Part shown: positions 17,154 to 27,096 of the stretch, one piece after another | Numbering within the stretch: position 1 is the first letter of the stretch | Layout: every line of letters starts with the position of its first letter | NCBI GenBank assembly: GCA_947489425.1 | Contig: CANLDL010000001.1 | Span: 434,001-498,000, forward strand | Origin: an uncultured Pseudomonadales bacterium | Lineage (GTDB): Bacteria; Pseudomonadota; Gammaproteobacteria; Pseudomonadales; Cellvibrionaceae | Reading direction: 5' to 3' | DNA length: 64,000 nucleotides | Position numbers and translations under genes: made by a program | Notes under the pieces: model-generated | The model's database searches: none | Told to the model about the DNA's origin: nothing | Seen by the model: the letters and a program-made list of their open reading frames with translations, nothing else

Positions 17154-17975
17154 TTAAACTAACGCTATTTTAGGTTTACTATCATCAGTTTTTTGCAAGG
17201 CACTCTCTTCGGTAAATGGTACACAGATAGGATTGCCAGTATGAGGGCAAGTAATGATGTTAGTTGTGATATCAAACACAGCTTTAATGTTTTCGCTAGT
17301 AAAGGTATCTTTTACACTACCCTGAGTAAAAATCTTACCTTGTTTTAGCATAATTAACTTATCTGCATAAGCGGCGGCTTGGTTTAAGTCGTGCAATACA
17401 GCGATAATTTTTTTGCCTTGCATGCATAAAGAGGCAATTAAATTCATCAATTCTACTTGATGCGAAATATCCAAATAAGTCGTTGGTTCGTCCAGTAAAA
17501 TAAAGGGGGTATCCTGTACTACGATCATCGCAATCCAACAACGTTGGCGCTGGCCGCCCGATAGCTGCTCGATGGGTGTGTCTAAATAGTCCTCAATACC
17601 AATAGATTTTATAACAAAGTCAAAAATTTGTTCGTCATCATCGGACCACTGATTCCACCATGACTGCCAGGGAAAACGTCCTTGCATAATAAGCTCCCTT
17701 GCTGTTAAGCCAATAGGGGTAGCGGTTATCTGTGGTAACATCGCAAGTTCTCTAGCGATTTCTTTTTTGGAATAATTATTTAAGTTCTTTCCGTTAAGAT
17801 AGACTCTACCCTGCTCTGCTTTGAGTAGACCAGCAAGCGTATGCAGTAGCGTCGTTTTACCCGAGCCATTGGCGCCGACTAGTGCAGTAAAGCCACTGGA
17901 GGAAAACTCCAAATCGATATTATGTAAGATGCGTTGCTTTTGATAAGCGACACATAACTGTTGGACGGTCAACAT
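17154..17975 (-). CDS. siderophore ABC transporter ATP-binding protein (FecE-like)
   Basis: The product has Walker A VGANGSGKT, Q-loop, signature LSGGQRQR, Walker B FILLDEPTTYLD and H-loop VLHDLNQ, the set typical of FecE/FepC ATPases. The frame is open to an ATG at 18014, but that codon lies inside the receptor gene's terminator hairpin and would add 13 poorly conserved residues. The ATG at 17975 (MLTVQQLCVAYQ) matches the family start and is preferred. The two permease genes follow directly. Confidence 0.92.
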   Translation of the reverse strand: MLTVQQLCVAYQKQRILHNIDLEFSSSGFTALVGANGSGKTTLLHTLAGLLKAEQGRVYLNGKNLNNYSKKEIARELAMLPQITATPIGLTARELIMQGRFPWQSWWNQWSDDDEQIFDFVIKSIGIEDYLDTPIEQLSGGQRQRCWIAMIVVQDTPFILLDEPTTYLDISHQVELMNLIASLCMQGKKIIAVLHDLNQAAAYADKLIMLKQGKIFTQGSVKDTFTSENIKAVFDITTNIITCPHTGNPICVPFTEESALQKTDDSKPKIALV

Positions 17976-17999
17976 ATAAGGCCCAATTCCGTAAGCACA

Positions 18000-18020
18000 A
18001 AAAGGCGCCAACATAGCGCC
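18000..18020 (-). terminator. Rho-independent terminator after the receptor gene
   Basis: On the minus strand AGGCGC-TATGTTG-GCGCCT is followed by a short T run (TTTT), 21 bases after the receptor stop codon. It would end or attenuate the receptor transcript before the ATPase gene, so that receptor is made in excess over the importer, or the importer has its own start point. Confidence 0.65.
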
Positions 18021-18041
18021 TATTTGTTTGTTAGTTAAAAA

Positions 18042-20396
18042 TTAAAATTCTAAGCGTGCAGTAACATACGCTGTTCGTGGCTCGCCAACATTGATACGGA
18101 AGTTATCGCCACTACCATTGGCTGGAAAGAACTCGCGGTCAAACAAATTTCTAATACCTGCTTGTAAGCGCACTCTAGCTTTACCCGGTGCGGATATATA
18201 ACCCCAAACGGCGGTATCAACAACGGTATAAGAGGGTAATGTAAAAGTATTTTCATTATTACCAAAACGCTCACCAACATACTCGGCACCTAAACCCAAG
18301 CCAAGCCCGGCTAGAGAACCTTCCTGAAATTCATAGGAGCCCCAAATACGAAGTTTTTCGTCGGGAATACTAAAAGGCGTATTACCATTATCACTGCCAT
18401 CATCATTGTCATCGACAATTTCACTATCGAGATAAGAGAATGACGCTAATATATTTAGCCCTTCGGTGACTTGTATACTAGAGGTAATATCAACACCGCG
18501 TGTACGTTCTTCACCGTTTAATAATGCTTGAAGGTTATCAAAACGTAATACATTTTCTCTTTCTAACTCATAAATAGAGACGCCTAAGCGCAGTCCATCG
18601 TCAAAGAATTTAGATTTAAAACCTATTTCAAATTGGTTGGCATCCTCAGGATCTAAGTCTAAGTTAGATAAATTAACACCTGCTGTGACGCCAGGAAAAT
18701 TAGGTGTAAAGGACTCCGAATAAGAGGCGTAAACTGCGAAATTATCATTAATATCGTAGAGAACGCCTGCTTGACCACTAACATTATCATTGGTGCTATC
18801 AACAGTATTTTCAGCAGGTGCATTTAGTTGTCGAAGAGAACCTGGTAATGCATTAGGGCCATTTTCAAAAAACGATGTCGTATCGTTTTCAAAATCAAAA
18901 CGATCATAACGAATGCCTGTTAATAATTTAAGATTATCTGTTAGATAGGCAAGATTTTGGATCGAGAAGCCAAATTCTTTGAGTGTAGAATCATTTGCAC
19001 TAATTGTAGTTTGTTCACTTCGGGTAAGCACTGGTTGAGTTGCGGAATTGATATTAATAATATTGATTTCTGGTAAAAAGACTCCAGCACCAGCTACAGC
19101 ACTGGCATCAACAAGTGCAAAACCATCGGTATTATCAATGGTACGCTCAAAATAGTTAGCCCCAATATATAAAGTATTTTCGATACCGCCTATAGTAAAG
19201 TCGCCTACCAAGCTGTTAGTAATAAAAAAGTCAGTTTCTTCAACACCAAGGTTAGTATCTTGTGTTCTGCCTAACAAGCCATTTGATGCTCGAACCCCAT
19301 CAGTCGTAGGCGTCGCTCCTAATATTGCCAACAGAGAATTGTTTGCTGGTACTGAATTGAAACCAACTGCTGGGCGAGCTTGGAAATCATCAAATTCTTT
19401 TTTGTAATAACCGATATTAAACTTATTAATCCAGGAATCATTAAAGACATGTTCCCAATCAAGTTGGATACGATCTTCGTCACTATCGCGCTCGTCAAAA
19501 TCACTACCTAGGCGGCGATCTCTTGGAATATCTGCAATAGAGATATTACCGTTGGCATCCTCAACAGTGACAGTACCTCGGTCGATTTGCAGTCGCTGTT
19601 CTGTATGGTTGTAGCGTAAGGTAAAGGTATTGTATTCATCTGGCGTAAAGCTTATCGAAGGCGAGATAGAGTAGCTCTCGCGACCATTATTACTAGTGCC
19701 GTCAGTTGTTGTAATTTCACGAAAACTATCTGAATCTTCTCCAGATACCACAAGGCGATACTGTAAGGTATCCGATAACGGGCCGGTTGTATCAACGGAG
19801 AATTTTTTTTGGCCATTTTCATCTAAACCAAACTGTATCGCGTGTGCGCTTTCTTTTTGTGGAGATTTAGTCACAATATTGATTAAGCCGCCGGGACTAA
19901 CCTGCCCGTGCAAAACCGATGCTGGCCCAAGTATCACCTCAGCTCTCTCAATGTCCTCGACTTCGATATTAAATCGATTACTGACGGGGTTACCATCAAC
20001 AAAGGTGCGGCTGTTGGTAAAACCACGAATATTCACTTGGGTCTCTGCACCACCAAAGCCATGCGCCCGTGTCACACCGGCTGCATTAGATAATACATCA
20101 GTTAAATTAGTGGCATTTTGGTCACGGATAATCTGCTCGGGTATAACCTGTATGGTACGCGGTAGTTCATCAACATTAGCTTTAAAACCCGTCGCTGACT
20201 CAGCTTGCTTAAATTCGTAGCGGCTTTGGTTGGCTCCTTTAACTACGATTTTATCCAGCTCTTCGGTTTTTTCTTGCGCATGGGATACAAACGTAAAAGA
20301 TGCAAAAAATAGAGAGCTAAGGTATGCACTGGCAACTCTCTTGTTCTTTTTGTTATTAATATTTTTAATTGCTTTAGACAGCACCGTAGGCTTCAT
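18042..20396 (-). CDS. TonB-dependent siderophore receptor
   Basis: The 784-residue product has a signal peptide ending VSHA-Q, a TonB box region (EELDKIVVKGA), a plug domain (LPRTIQVIPEQIIRDQNATN, VNIRGF, VEVILGPASVLHGQ-like ERAEVILGPAS and GGLINIVTKSP) and a 22-strand-type barrel ending in YVTARLEF with terminal Phe. There is no N-terminal signalling domain, so no cognate anti-sigma system is expected. It is the outer-membrane entry for the ferric siderophore. A Fur-box-like site precedes it and an ABC importer follows it, a classical siderophore uptake arrangement. Confidence 0.94.
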   Translation of the reverse strand: MKPTVLSKAIKNINNKKNKRVASAYLSSLFFASFTFVSHAQEKTEELDKIVVKGANQSRYEFKQAESATGFKANVDELPRTIQVIPEQIIRDQNATNLTDVLSNAAGVTRAHGFGGAETQVNIRGFTNSRTFVDGNPVSNRFNIEVEDIERAEVILGPASVLHGQVSPGGLINIVTKSPQKESAHAIQFGLDENGQKKFSVDTTGPLSDTLQYRLVVSGEDSDSFREITTTDGTSNNGRESYSISPSISFTPDEYNTFTLRYNHTEQRLQIDRGTVTVEDANGNISIADIPRDRRLGSDFDERDSDEDRIQLDWEHVFNDSWINKFNIGYYKKEFDDFQARPAVGFNSVPANNSLLAILGATPTTDGVRASNGLLGRTQDTNLGVEETDFFITNSLVGDFTIGGIENTLYIGANYFERTIDNTDGFALVDASAVAGAGVFLPEINIININSATQPVLTRSEQTTISANDSTLKEFGFSIQNLAYLTDNLKLLTGIRYDRFDFENDTTSFFENGPNALPGSLRQLNAPAENTVDSTNDNVSGQAGVLYDINDNFAVYASYSESFTPNFPGVTAGVNLSNLDLDPEDANQFEIGFKSKFFDDGLRLGVSIYELERENVLRFDNLQALLNGEERTRGVDITSSIQVTEGLNILASFSYLDSEIVDDNDDGSDNGNTPFSIPDEKLRIWGSYEFQEGSLAGLGLGLGAEYVGERFGNNENTFTLPSYTVVDTAVWGYISAPGKARVRLQAGIRNLFDREFFPANGSGDNFRINVGEPRTAYVTARLEF

Positions 20397-20474
20397 TAAC
20401 AGATAACTCCAAATTTTATTTATTACATCGGATTAATAAGAGGGAACTTATAAAAAATGAATAATAAACTTAAT

Positions 20475-20493
20475 GATAATAATTATCAATAAC
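20475..20493 (-). promoter_or_regulatory. Fur box upstream of the receptor gene
   Basis: GATAATAATTATCAATAAC matches 15 of 19 positions of the Fur consensus GATAATGATAATCATTATC and is nearly palindromic at its core (TGATAATAATTATCA). It lies 80-100 bases upstream of the receptor start. Iron-dependent repression is inferred. Confidence 0.7.
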
Positions 20494-20589
20494 AAATAAG
20501 GTTGATTATCTTTATTGTTTGAAGATTTTCTGATCACTAGTCAGCTGTTGTCTTTCCCTATGTCCTCCTTCTTAAAACTCGCAAGGTAT

Positions 20590-20754
20590 CTCATTCAAAG
20601 GGGTGATCTGAAGGGTTCACGCTTAGCCAGTGCTATAGGATTTAGGTGATAATACGCCTAGTACTATGTCTTCTGGTCTTATCTTAAGTAGATTTTTTAG
20701 GTCTTTATAACCTCAAGCAGTGCCAAACCTAGTGCATGTGCAGTGATTAAAATC
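20590..20754 (-). pseudogene. decayed partial copy of the adjacent nitroreductase gene
   Basis: This 165-bp stretch aligns by eye, with substitutions and small gaps, to the 3' half of the intact nitroreductase gene at about 20,812-21,003. Shared blocks include CACGCTTAGC/TACGCTTAGC, GATAATACGCCTA, TACTATGTC and AGTGCATGTG in the same order and orientation. It has no open frame. It is a fragment of a tandem duplication, or the scar of a recombination, downstream of the functional gene. Confidence 0.75.
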
Positions 20755-20778
20755 GCTCTCTACTCTGTTAATAAATAT

Positions 20779-21357
20779 TCAGCTACCCCACTCCCTTAAG
20801 CCTTGAATAGCATCCCACTCAAAGGTGTAATCTTCAAAGGGTTTACGCTTAGCTGGCGCTGTACGTTTTGGTGTGCCGAGTGATAATACGCCTAATACTA
20901 TGTCCTCTGGCGACATATTAAGCAGGTTTTGTAAGTCCTTATCGGCCTCAAGCGAGTGCCAAATACCTGCAAACCCCAGTGCATGTGCGGCGAGTAAAAT
21001 ATGCTCGCAGGCGGCTGCACCGGATAAATGCTGCTCTATGATAGGGATTCGATAATTGGTTTTTACTTGGCTACAGGCAAAGATCATCACTGGTGTATTG
21101 GCAATTTCTTTGACAAAAGCCTCCAGTTGCTCAGGTGTCATATCACTATTTTGATACCGCTTATAAACAATTTGGGACAGATGCTTAATGCCTTCGCCTC
21201 TTATCACAATAAAACGCCAGGGTTTTAATTTGCCGTGATCAGGTGCGCTCATTGCCGATTGTAAAATTAACCCCAGCTCCTCATTAGTAGGTGCTGGCTC
21301 AATTAAATTCCCCCGTGCGTATGAGCGACGTGTAAGCAATGCTTCAATGGCATCCAT
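20779..21357 (-). CDS. YdjA-like nitroreductase family protein
   Basis: The 192-residue product begins MDAIEALLTRRSYARGN and contains SAPDHGKLKPWRFIVIRGEG, the FMN-binding pattern of the small nitroreductases, with IWHSL and LGTPK later; it resembles E. coli YdjA in length and sequence. It uses FMN and NAD(P)H to reduce an unknown substrate. It lies 79 bases downstream of the siderophore exporter gene on the same strand and may be cotranscribed; a role in reducing the siderophore or a precursor is possible but unsupported. Confidence 0.85.
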   Translation of the reverse strand: MDAIEALLTRRSYARGNLIEPAPTNEELGLILQSAMSAPDHGKLKPWRFIVIRGEGIKHLSQIVYKRYQNSDMTPEQLEAFVKEIANTPVMIFACSQVKTNYRIPIIEQHLSGAAACEHILLAAHALGFAGIWHSLEADKDLQNLLNMSPEDIVLGVLSLGTPKRTAPAKRKPFEDYTFEWDAIQGLREWGS

Positions 21358-21436
21358 AATATGTCCTGTTTTAATCAGCTTGTACTTACCAGCAAGTGAT
21401 TACCAGTAACAACAAATAATTTTTAATAGTTTTTAG

Positions 21437-23083
21437 TTAACCATGTGCTTTAGAAAAAACCACATGGTGTTTTGTATCAAAGTCACTCATTGCGCCATTA
21501 TCTAGGCGATAGACTTTATCGGCAATATCAAAATAATGATCATCGTGGGTAACGGCAATAATAGTTTTACCTGCTGCTTTAAGCTCTGGCAGTATTTCTC
21601 GATAAAATACTTCGCGAAACATGGGGTCTTGGTCTGCTGCCCACTCATCAAGCAGGAGTATTTGCCGCTCTTCCATATAGGCGAGCAGTAAAGCTAGGCG
21701 TTTTCTCTGCCCTTGGGATAGTGATGTGGTCGATAATTGCCCATTTTTGATGGTGACTTTATCGTTAATGGCTAAACGATTTAAATAATGAGTAATACGC
21801 GGGTCAGTGTCGTCACCCAAGCTACCCTTTTCGTCTAAAATATCATCGAACAAATAAAAATTAGGAAAAATAGTTGAAAAATAAGCGCAGTGACGCTCCT
21901 GTGTCTCTTTATTGATCACAATATTATTAATGGTAATGGTACCCGACGTCGGTAGATACAGCCCGGTGAGTAATTTTGCCAGTGTAGATTTACCGCTGCC
22001 GTTACCGCCAATTAAAAAAACCAATTCACCAGCCTGTAAATTGAAATTAATAGGACCTAATGTAAAACCTTTTTCACCGGCATCGCTTGGGTATTCGTAA
22101 CAGGCGTGCTGCATTGATAAATTGCTAAAGGGTGGTAATGCATCAATTGTTTTACCCTCTGGAATATCACCGAGTAAGAGTTTATCAATGGCCTGTAGTG
22201 CAACACTGCCACGTAATACAGAGGGTATGGCCTCTAAAATCATCGCAATAGGTGTACGTAAAAACATAGCGGTTAATACATAACCAACTATTACTTCTTG
22301 CGAGATAGACTCTACACTCATCCCAAGAAAAAATACTAAACCAATTAAAGAAAATACTAAAACTGTCGTCCAGTTTAAATTCATCGCCCAAATGACATCG
22401 GCTTTGATGGCTTTTTTACGTGCACTTTCTGCACAGGGTTCTATGCGTTTATTTTTTAAAAAATGTCGTCTTGAATTATTTAATCGTAGTTCGTTTCTTC
22501 CCTCAATTAACGCCTCATATTGACGAAATAAATCTTCATCGAGCTGCCTGACTTCTTTCATCATGGATTTAATACGACCGGCAAGCGCAAAGTCACCCCA
22601 TACACCAAAGATGATAATCACCAAACTACAGGCAAATAATAATGGCGACAGCCAAGCAAGGTAGGTAGTACCTGCCAGCAATAAAAGCCCATTGTACAAA
22701 GAGATAGGTAATTGTTTAGTAGCATTGGCAACAACGGTAACATCTCTTGTAAGCGCGTTATAAAGCACAGGGGCGCCCAGTTGCTCTTGACGTTCAAGAG
22801 AGGTTTGCAGGATACGGCTAACAAGTTTTATGCGCAGCCCATACACCATATCGTGCCCGAGGCTGACCAATAATTTTTGCGACCAGACACCACTGATAAA
22901 CAAAAGTGCAAGCATCAAGACATAAAACGTTATACTGTAAGTGAGCGATGGCATGTCATGCTCAAGGGCATAATTAATACTCGCAATTAGCGTAACACCT
23001 ACAATGGCACTCAAGATGCTAGTCAGTACGGCCAGTAACATATTGCGCTTTGATTGAATAAACAGCTGCTTAATAATGCTCAT
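21437..23083 (-). CDS. PvdE/SyrD-type peptide export ABC transporter
   Basis: The 548-residue half-transporter fuses six membrane helices to an ATPase with Walker A IGGNGSGKST, signature LSQGQRKRL and the diagnostic Walker B ILLLDEWAADQDP of the PvdE/SyrD group. PvdE moves a pyoverdine precursor from cytoplasm to periplasm. The start overlaps the final synthetase stop by four bases (ATGA), so it is translationally coupled to the NRPS operon. It probably exports the finished or acylated peptide. Confidence 0.92.
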   Translation of the reverse strand: MSIIKQLFIQSKRNMLLAVLTSILSAIVGVTLIASINYALEHDMPSLTYSITFYVLMLALLFISGVWSQKLLVSLGHDMVYGLRIKLVSRILQTSLERQEQLGAPVLYNALTRDVTVVANATKQLPISLYNGLLLLAGTTYLAWLSPLLFACSLVIIIFGVWGDFALAGRIKSMMKEVRQLDEDLFRQYEALIEGRNELRLNNSRRHFLKNKRIEPCAESARKKAIKADVIWAMNLNWTTVLVFSLIGLVFFLGMSVESISQEVIVGYVLTAMFLRTPIAMILEAIPSVLRGSVALQAIDKLLLGDIPEGKTIDALPPFSNLSMQHACYEYPSDAGEKGFTLGPINFNLQAGELVFLIGGNGSGKSTLAKLLTGLYLPTSGTITINNIVINKETQERHCAYFSTIFPNFYLFDDILDEKGSLGDDTDPRITHYLNRLAINDKVTIKNGQLSTTSLSQGQRKRLALLLAYMEERQILLLDEWAADQDPMFREVFYREILPELKAAGKTIIAVTHDDHYFDIADKVYRLDNGAMSDFDTKHHVVFSKAHG

Positions 23084-26000
23084 AATGCTGTAGTAACTTC
23101 CTTATTTGTACAATTATTATCTGAACTTGATTTTGAGTATTGATTATTTATCTCGCCAGATATTTTTGCAGGTAATAGATGTGTCGAAAATAGATCAATA
23201 AATTCACTAGACTGTAAAATTCTATCGTGATCGGCATCAATAAAGTAGCCAGCCACAGGCTTGTCACTGTAGGCTTGCCACTCGCTAGCATTGGCCGTAT
23301 TTTGGTTGCCATGCCATGCCCATAAAGGTACAGGTACTTTAGGTATATTATGAGCGTAAAACATACGCCTCAATACCCATCTTTGGCCTACTCGCTGATT
23401 TATCCACTGCATGGGTACATCCTTGCCAAGACATTTTTGTAGAACATTGCTTTCTAACAGGTATTGTAGACCTTGTTGATAATCGGTAATGCCTTGGTTT
23501 TTTAGAGAGGCCTTTAGTGTCTCTAAATCTGATACCTCAATCGTTGTTTTATCTTTGTTCGCTGTAAAATAATTCTCTATATCGACAAATAGTTGTGCTA
23601 TTTCATTGTTTGGATGAGTGAGCCTTTTATTAGGGTTATAATCCACTAAGCCCAAAGCAGAAATAATAAAGCCTTGTTTTAGTAGGTAATCGGTCAGCAC
23701 AACGATTTGCCTTGCACCCAAACTCCAGCCTAATAAAATAATAGGCGTATCTTTTAATGGCAATAAGTATTGATGGTAATGTGCTAAAAGCTCATCGAGT
23801 TTTTCAGGAGCGGCATTAAGCAACAATTTATCGTCGGGGTACAAACCAAATATATGGACCTCTTCTTTGAATTTATCAATAACAGACTGGAAATATTGTA
23901 AATGCCCACTGTGGCTATGCATGAGTACCAGTGTCGGTACTTCGCTTGCTATATTTACGGGTGTCGAGATCTCTTGTAGATAATTAACTATTCTATTATT
24001 TTGTATAAATACAGCGAGTTCTTGAATAGTTTGTGCCTGAAAAATACTATTTGTTGGCAGCTCACGACCTAATGATTCGCGCAGTCTGGCAACAATTTTA
24101 ATCGCTGCCAAAGAGTGCCCACCAATATCAAAAAAGTTATCCTCGATACTGATTTTGTCGATACCTAAAATATCTTGCCATATGTGGTGAATGGTCATTT
24201 CGATATCGCTTTTCGGTGCAATATAGCGTTTATTTTTTTGCTCCAAGGCCCAATCGAGCATCGCCTTACCATCGAGTTTACCGTTGGCATTCAGCGGTAA
24301 GCTATCAATCGCCCACAATTGTGCAGGCACCATATACTCTGGCAAATAGTCTGCGAGATGGGATAAAATTTTGTCTTTTTTAATACTTTTATCCGTATCT
24401 ACCGTGTAAAAAGCTACAAGGTTGGTTTGCTCGCCACTGCCATCAACCTGCACACTCGCTTGCTCGACGCCATCAAACTGGCAAAGCAGTGTTTCGATCT
24501 CGGCGAGATCTAGGCGAAAGCCTCTCACTTTTATTTGTTTATCGTCGCGCCCAATAATATGAATTTTATTATCGGCACTGCGTATAGCTAAATCACCCGT
24601 GCGGTACATTTGTGTGCCATGCTCAGAAAAAGGATCGGCTAGATAACGCTCAGCCGTTTTAGCGCCATCTTGCAAATAGCCTCGAGTCACATTGGGGCCA
24701 GCAATATATAACTCGGCAAGTTGACCACTAATACTTGGGTTTAAATGTTTATCGAGTAGATAAACATGATTATCACCTAGACAGTACTCTAGCGGTGCAG
24801 TGTTTAGCATATCGGTGCCTGCTGCTAAATCGACAGCACTCCATAACACACCAACCGTTGTCTCCGTTGGCCCATAGTGATTGTAAACCTTGCAGTCAAT
24901 TAATTTTTTTTGCTGATAATTCTGTAACTGTTTAAGAAGCCCGCTATCTATTTTCTCGCCGCCAAATATCAGGCTATGTTTAGGCACGACAGCTGCTGTA
25001 TTACCACTGAGTAAAGCAGAGAAATGTGATGGAACTATTTTTAAACAATCGATGGAAAATTGCTCATTGTAGTGAGCAAACAATTGAGCATCTGTTGCGG
25101 TTTCTTGCGACAATAAATGCAGTGTTCCCCCTTGTAACCAAGCAGGAAACAATACTGTATTGCCTAAATCAGCCATGAGTGAAGAGATCAGTGCATAGCT
25201 ACCTGCTTTAGGTAATTTCAATGCAGAAATTGCCGATAGGCTATAGTGCAGTATAGAGGCATAACTCACCTGCACGCCCTTAGGTACACCACTTGAGCCC
25301 GATGTATAAAGCACATAAGCAAGTTGATGTTGATTAAAGCTAACGGGTTCAAGTGCTGTTGCCTCCTTAACTAATTCCGACCAGTTAATGAGTTGAGTAT
25401 TGTTATTTTTCTCTTCTGGTTTTATAGCAGCTTGTTCATCAACAATAACTGCGATTGGGTTAACATCTTGCACTATATGGGCAATACGCGATTGCGGTAA
25501 TGCTGGATCTATAGGTAAGTAAGCCGCACCTGTTTTAAATACAGCAACGAGGCTCACTAAAAACTCTGCGCTACGCGGCAAACGAAGCGCAACAATACGT
25601 TCGGGGCCTGCACCTAAAGCTTGTAGATTAGCTGCAACTTTATCGCTAAGTGCCCACAATTGTTGATAGGTATAAGTAGTATCTTGGTGCCGAATAGCGA
25701 TTGCGTTGGGTGAATTTATAGTATGTTGGTATAGGCTATTTAATAATGGGTTTCCTTCTAGGTTTTCACCTAGGCTTTCATTTTTCAATGAGTTTTCTTT
25801 TGTTTTTTCTGCTCCGCTCACAACGCGATAATTAACCGATTCATCCTCTAACAAGCACGCTAATTGCATTAGTGGCTGCTTAGGTGCGGTTAGTGCTGCC
25901 TCGAGTAGACTTAAAAAATGCGCTAGTGCACGTTGCATAGATGCTTTTGTATAAATAGCGGTAGTAAAGTAAAGCCGTAACTCGCCGGTGGTTTCTTTTT

Positions 26001-27096
26001 GTATAAAGTTTAAAAATAAATCGCTGGAGTTATGGTAGCTTTGCCCTGCTCTGCTAATGTTTTCAGTCTCGCTCGTATATTGAAACCCAACGGTATCTGC
26101 GATGGCAGCCTTAGTAATGTATTCTTGGTACTCGATATGCCCATCCATTGTTGTGGATAAACGCTCCAGGCATTGCTCAAGATTGATCGTGCTCATATTT
26201 TCGAAAGGAATAGGCAGTGCTTGCGAAAACACTCCCAACACATCGGCAAGCTCGTCGTAATCATCACGACTATCGTGGTAATTTTGTAGGTAAAAATTAT
26301 CCAAACCAGATAGCCTGCTTAATAAAGCCGCCCACACACAAAGCGCTATGGATTTTATATCGGTTTGTAAGGTCTCGGTAGCTTGCTTTAATATACTAAG
26401 CGTCGATACACTCATTGTATGGCTAACATAATCCTGCGCACGCACGCCAGGTTCTTGCATAAAATAGACGTCTTTCTTTTCATTTAAAATAAGCTTAGGT
26501 GTTTGCTCAAAATGAAAACTCTGCCAATATCGACTCGCCTCATCGGCATCTTCATCACCCTGTAGCTCAGTGATCCATTCGCCATAGTCACTGTATTGCA
26601 TCTCTACCGGCTCTAACTCACCACCCTGTAACAGATAGTCGTTAATACGTAGGACACTGGCATCGTCTAATGCCAAGATCGAGCCGACAAGCAATAGATA
26701 ATTATTGTTCGCATGTGTAACACAATGGGCTAGTAAATGTGGCTTTTCTTGCGAGTAATGTTCTAACGCTTCTTTTTCAACCTCTTTTTGATACTTTTCT
26801 AAAGATTGATTTGCTAAAGATTGCTCCGCAGGCGCCACTGAATGATGCCACTGCAATACTAGCTCCGTAATATACTGTCTGAGTGTGGTAAAACCTTGCG
26901 GGTGCAAAAAATGCGTGCACAAAATTGTGTGCTCGGCCATTAAATTTTGTAAGCGCTGTTTGATATTTAGCTCGCCTGCTGCGTCTAACCTCAGCCAATA
27001 GGAGCACGGTTTGTCGCCGTAAATGTCAAAGCGCCGTTGTTGTTGCTGTGTTAAAGGTAAAGTTGCTTCCATATCGACATGAAGGTTGTCACTCAT
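23080..27096 (-). CDS. terminal NRPS module: degenerate C, A (Asp), T, TE
   Basis: The 1,338-residue product has a condensation-superfamily domain (about 10-430), adenylation (about 450-955), carrier DNFFDIGGHSLAAIK and thioesterase (GWSLG nucleophile, HDRIL His). The condensation domain lacks HHxxxDG; the aligned residues read SILALDD. Such a motif-less domain next to an Asp A domain fits the interface domain described for siderophore beta-hydroxylases. The A-domain pocket, read by alignment to GrsA, is D-L-T-K-I-G-H-V-G-K, an Asp code. It receives the chain from the preceding protein, which ends in a fused hydroxylase, adds the last Asp and releases the product. Its start overlaps the preceding stop by one base. 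Confidence 0.9.
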   Translation of the reverse strand: MSDNLHVDMEATLPLTQQQQRRFDIYGDKPCSYWLRLDAAGELNIKQRLQNLMAEHTILCTHFLHPQGFTTLRQYITELVLQWHHSVAPAEQSLANQSLEKYQKEVEKEALEHYSQEKPHLLAHCVTHANNNYLLLVGSILALDDASVLRINDYLLQGGELEPVEMQYSDYGEWITELQGDEDADEASRYWQSFHFEQTPKLILNEKKDVYFMQEPGVRAQDYVSHTMSVSTLSILKQATETLQTDIKSIALCVWAALLSRLSGLDNFYLQNYHDSRDDYDELADVLGVFSQALPIPFENMSTINLEQCLERLSTTMDGHIEYQEYITKAAIADTVGFQYTSETENISRAGQSYHNSSDLFLNFIQKETTGELRLYFTTAIYTKASMQRALAHFLSLLEAALTAPKQPLMQLACLLEDESVNYRVVSGAEKTKENSLKNESLGENLEGNPLLNSLYQHTINSPNAIAIRHQDTTYTYQQLWALSDKVAANLQALGAGPERIVALRLPRSAEFLVSLVAVFKTGAAYLPIDPALPQSRIAHIVQDVNPIAVIVDEQAAIKPEEKNNNTQLINWSELVKEATALEPVSFNQHQLAYVLYTSGSSGVPKGVQVSYASILHYSLSAISALKLPKAGSYALISSLMADLGNTVLFPAWLQGGTLHLLSQETATDAQLFAHYNEQFSIDCLKIVPSHFSALLSGNTAAVVPKHSLIFGGEKIDSGLLKQLQNYQQKKLIDCKVYNHYGPTETTVGVLWSAVDLAAGTDMLNTAPLEYCLGDNHVYLLDKHLNPSISGQLAELYIAGPNVTRGYLQDGAKTAERYLADPFSEHGTQMYRTGDLAIRSADNKIHIIGRDDKQIKVRGFRLDLAEIETLLCQFDGVEQASVQVDGSGEQTNLVAFYTVDTDKSIKKDKILSHLADYLPEYMVPAQLWAIDSLPLNANGKLDGKAMLDWALEQKNKRYIAPKSDIEMTIHHIWQDILGIDKISIEDNFFDIGGHSLAAIKIVARLRESLGRELPTNSIFQAQTIQELAVFIQNNRIVNYLQEISTPVNIASEVPTLVLMHSHSGHLQYFQSVIDKFKEEVHIFGLYPDDKLLLNAAPEKLDELLAHYHQYLLPLKDTPIILLGWSLGARQIVVLTDYLLKQGFIISALGLVDYNPNKRLTHPNNEIAQLFVDIENYFTANKDKTTIEVSDLETLKASLKNQGITDYQQGLQYLLESNVLQKCLGKDVPMQWINQRVGQRWVLRRMFYAHNIPKVPVPLWAWHGNQNTANASEWQAYSDKPVAGYFIDADHDRILQSSEFIDLFSTHLLPAKISGEINNQYSKSSSDNNCTNKEVTTAL

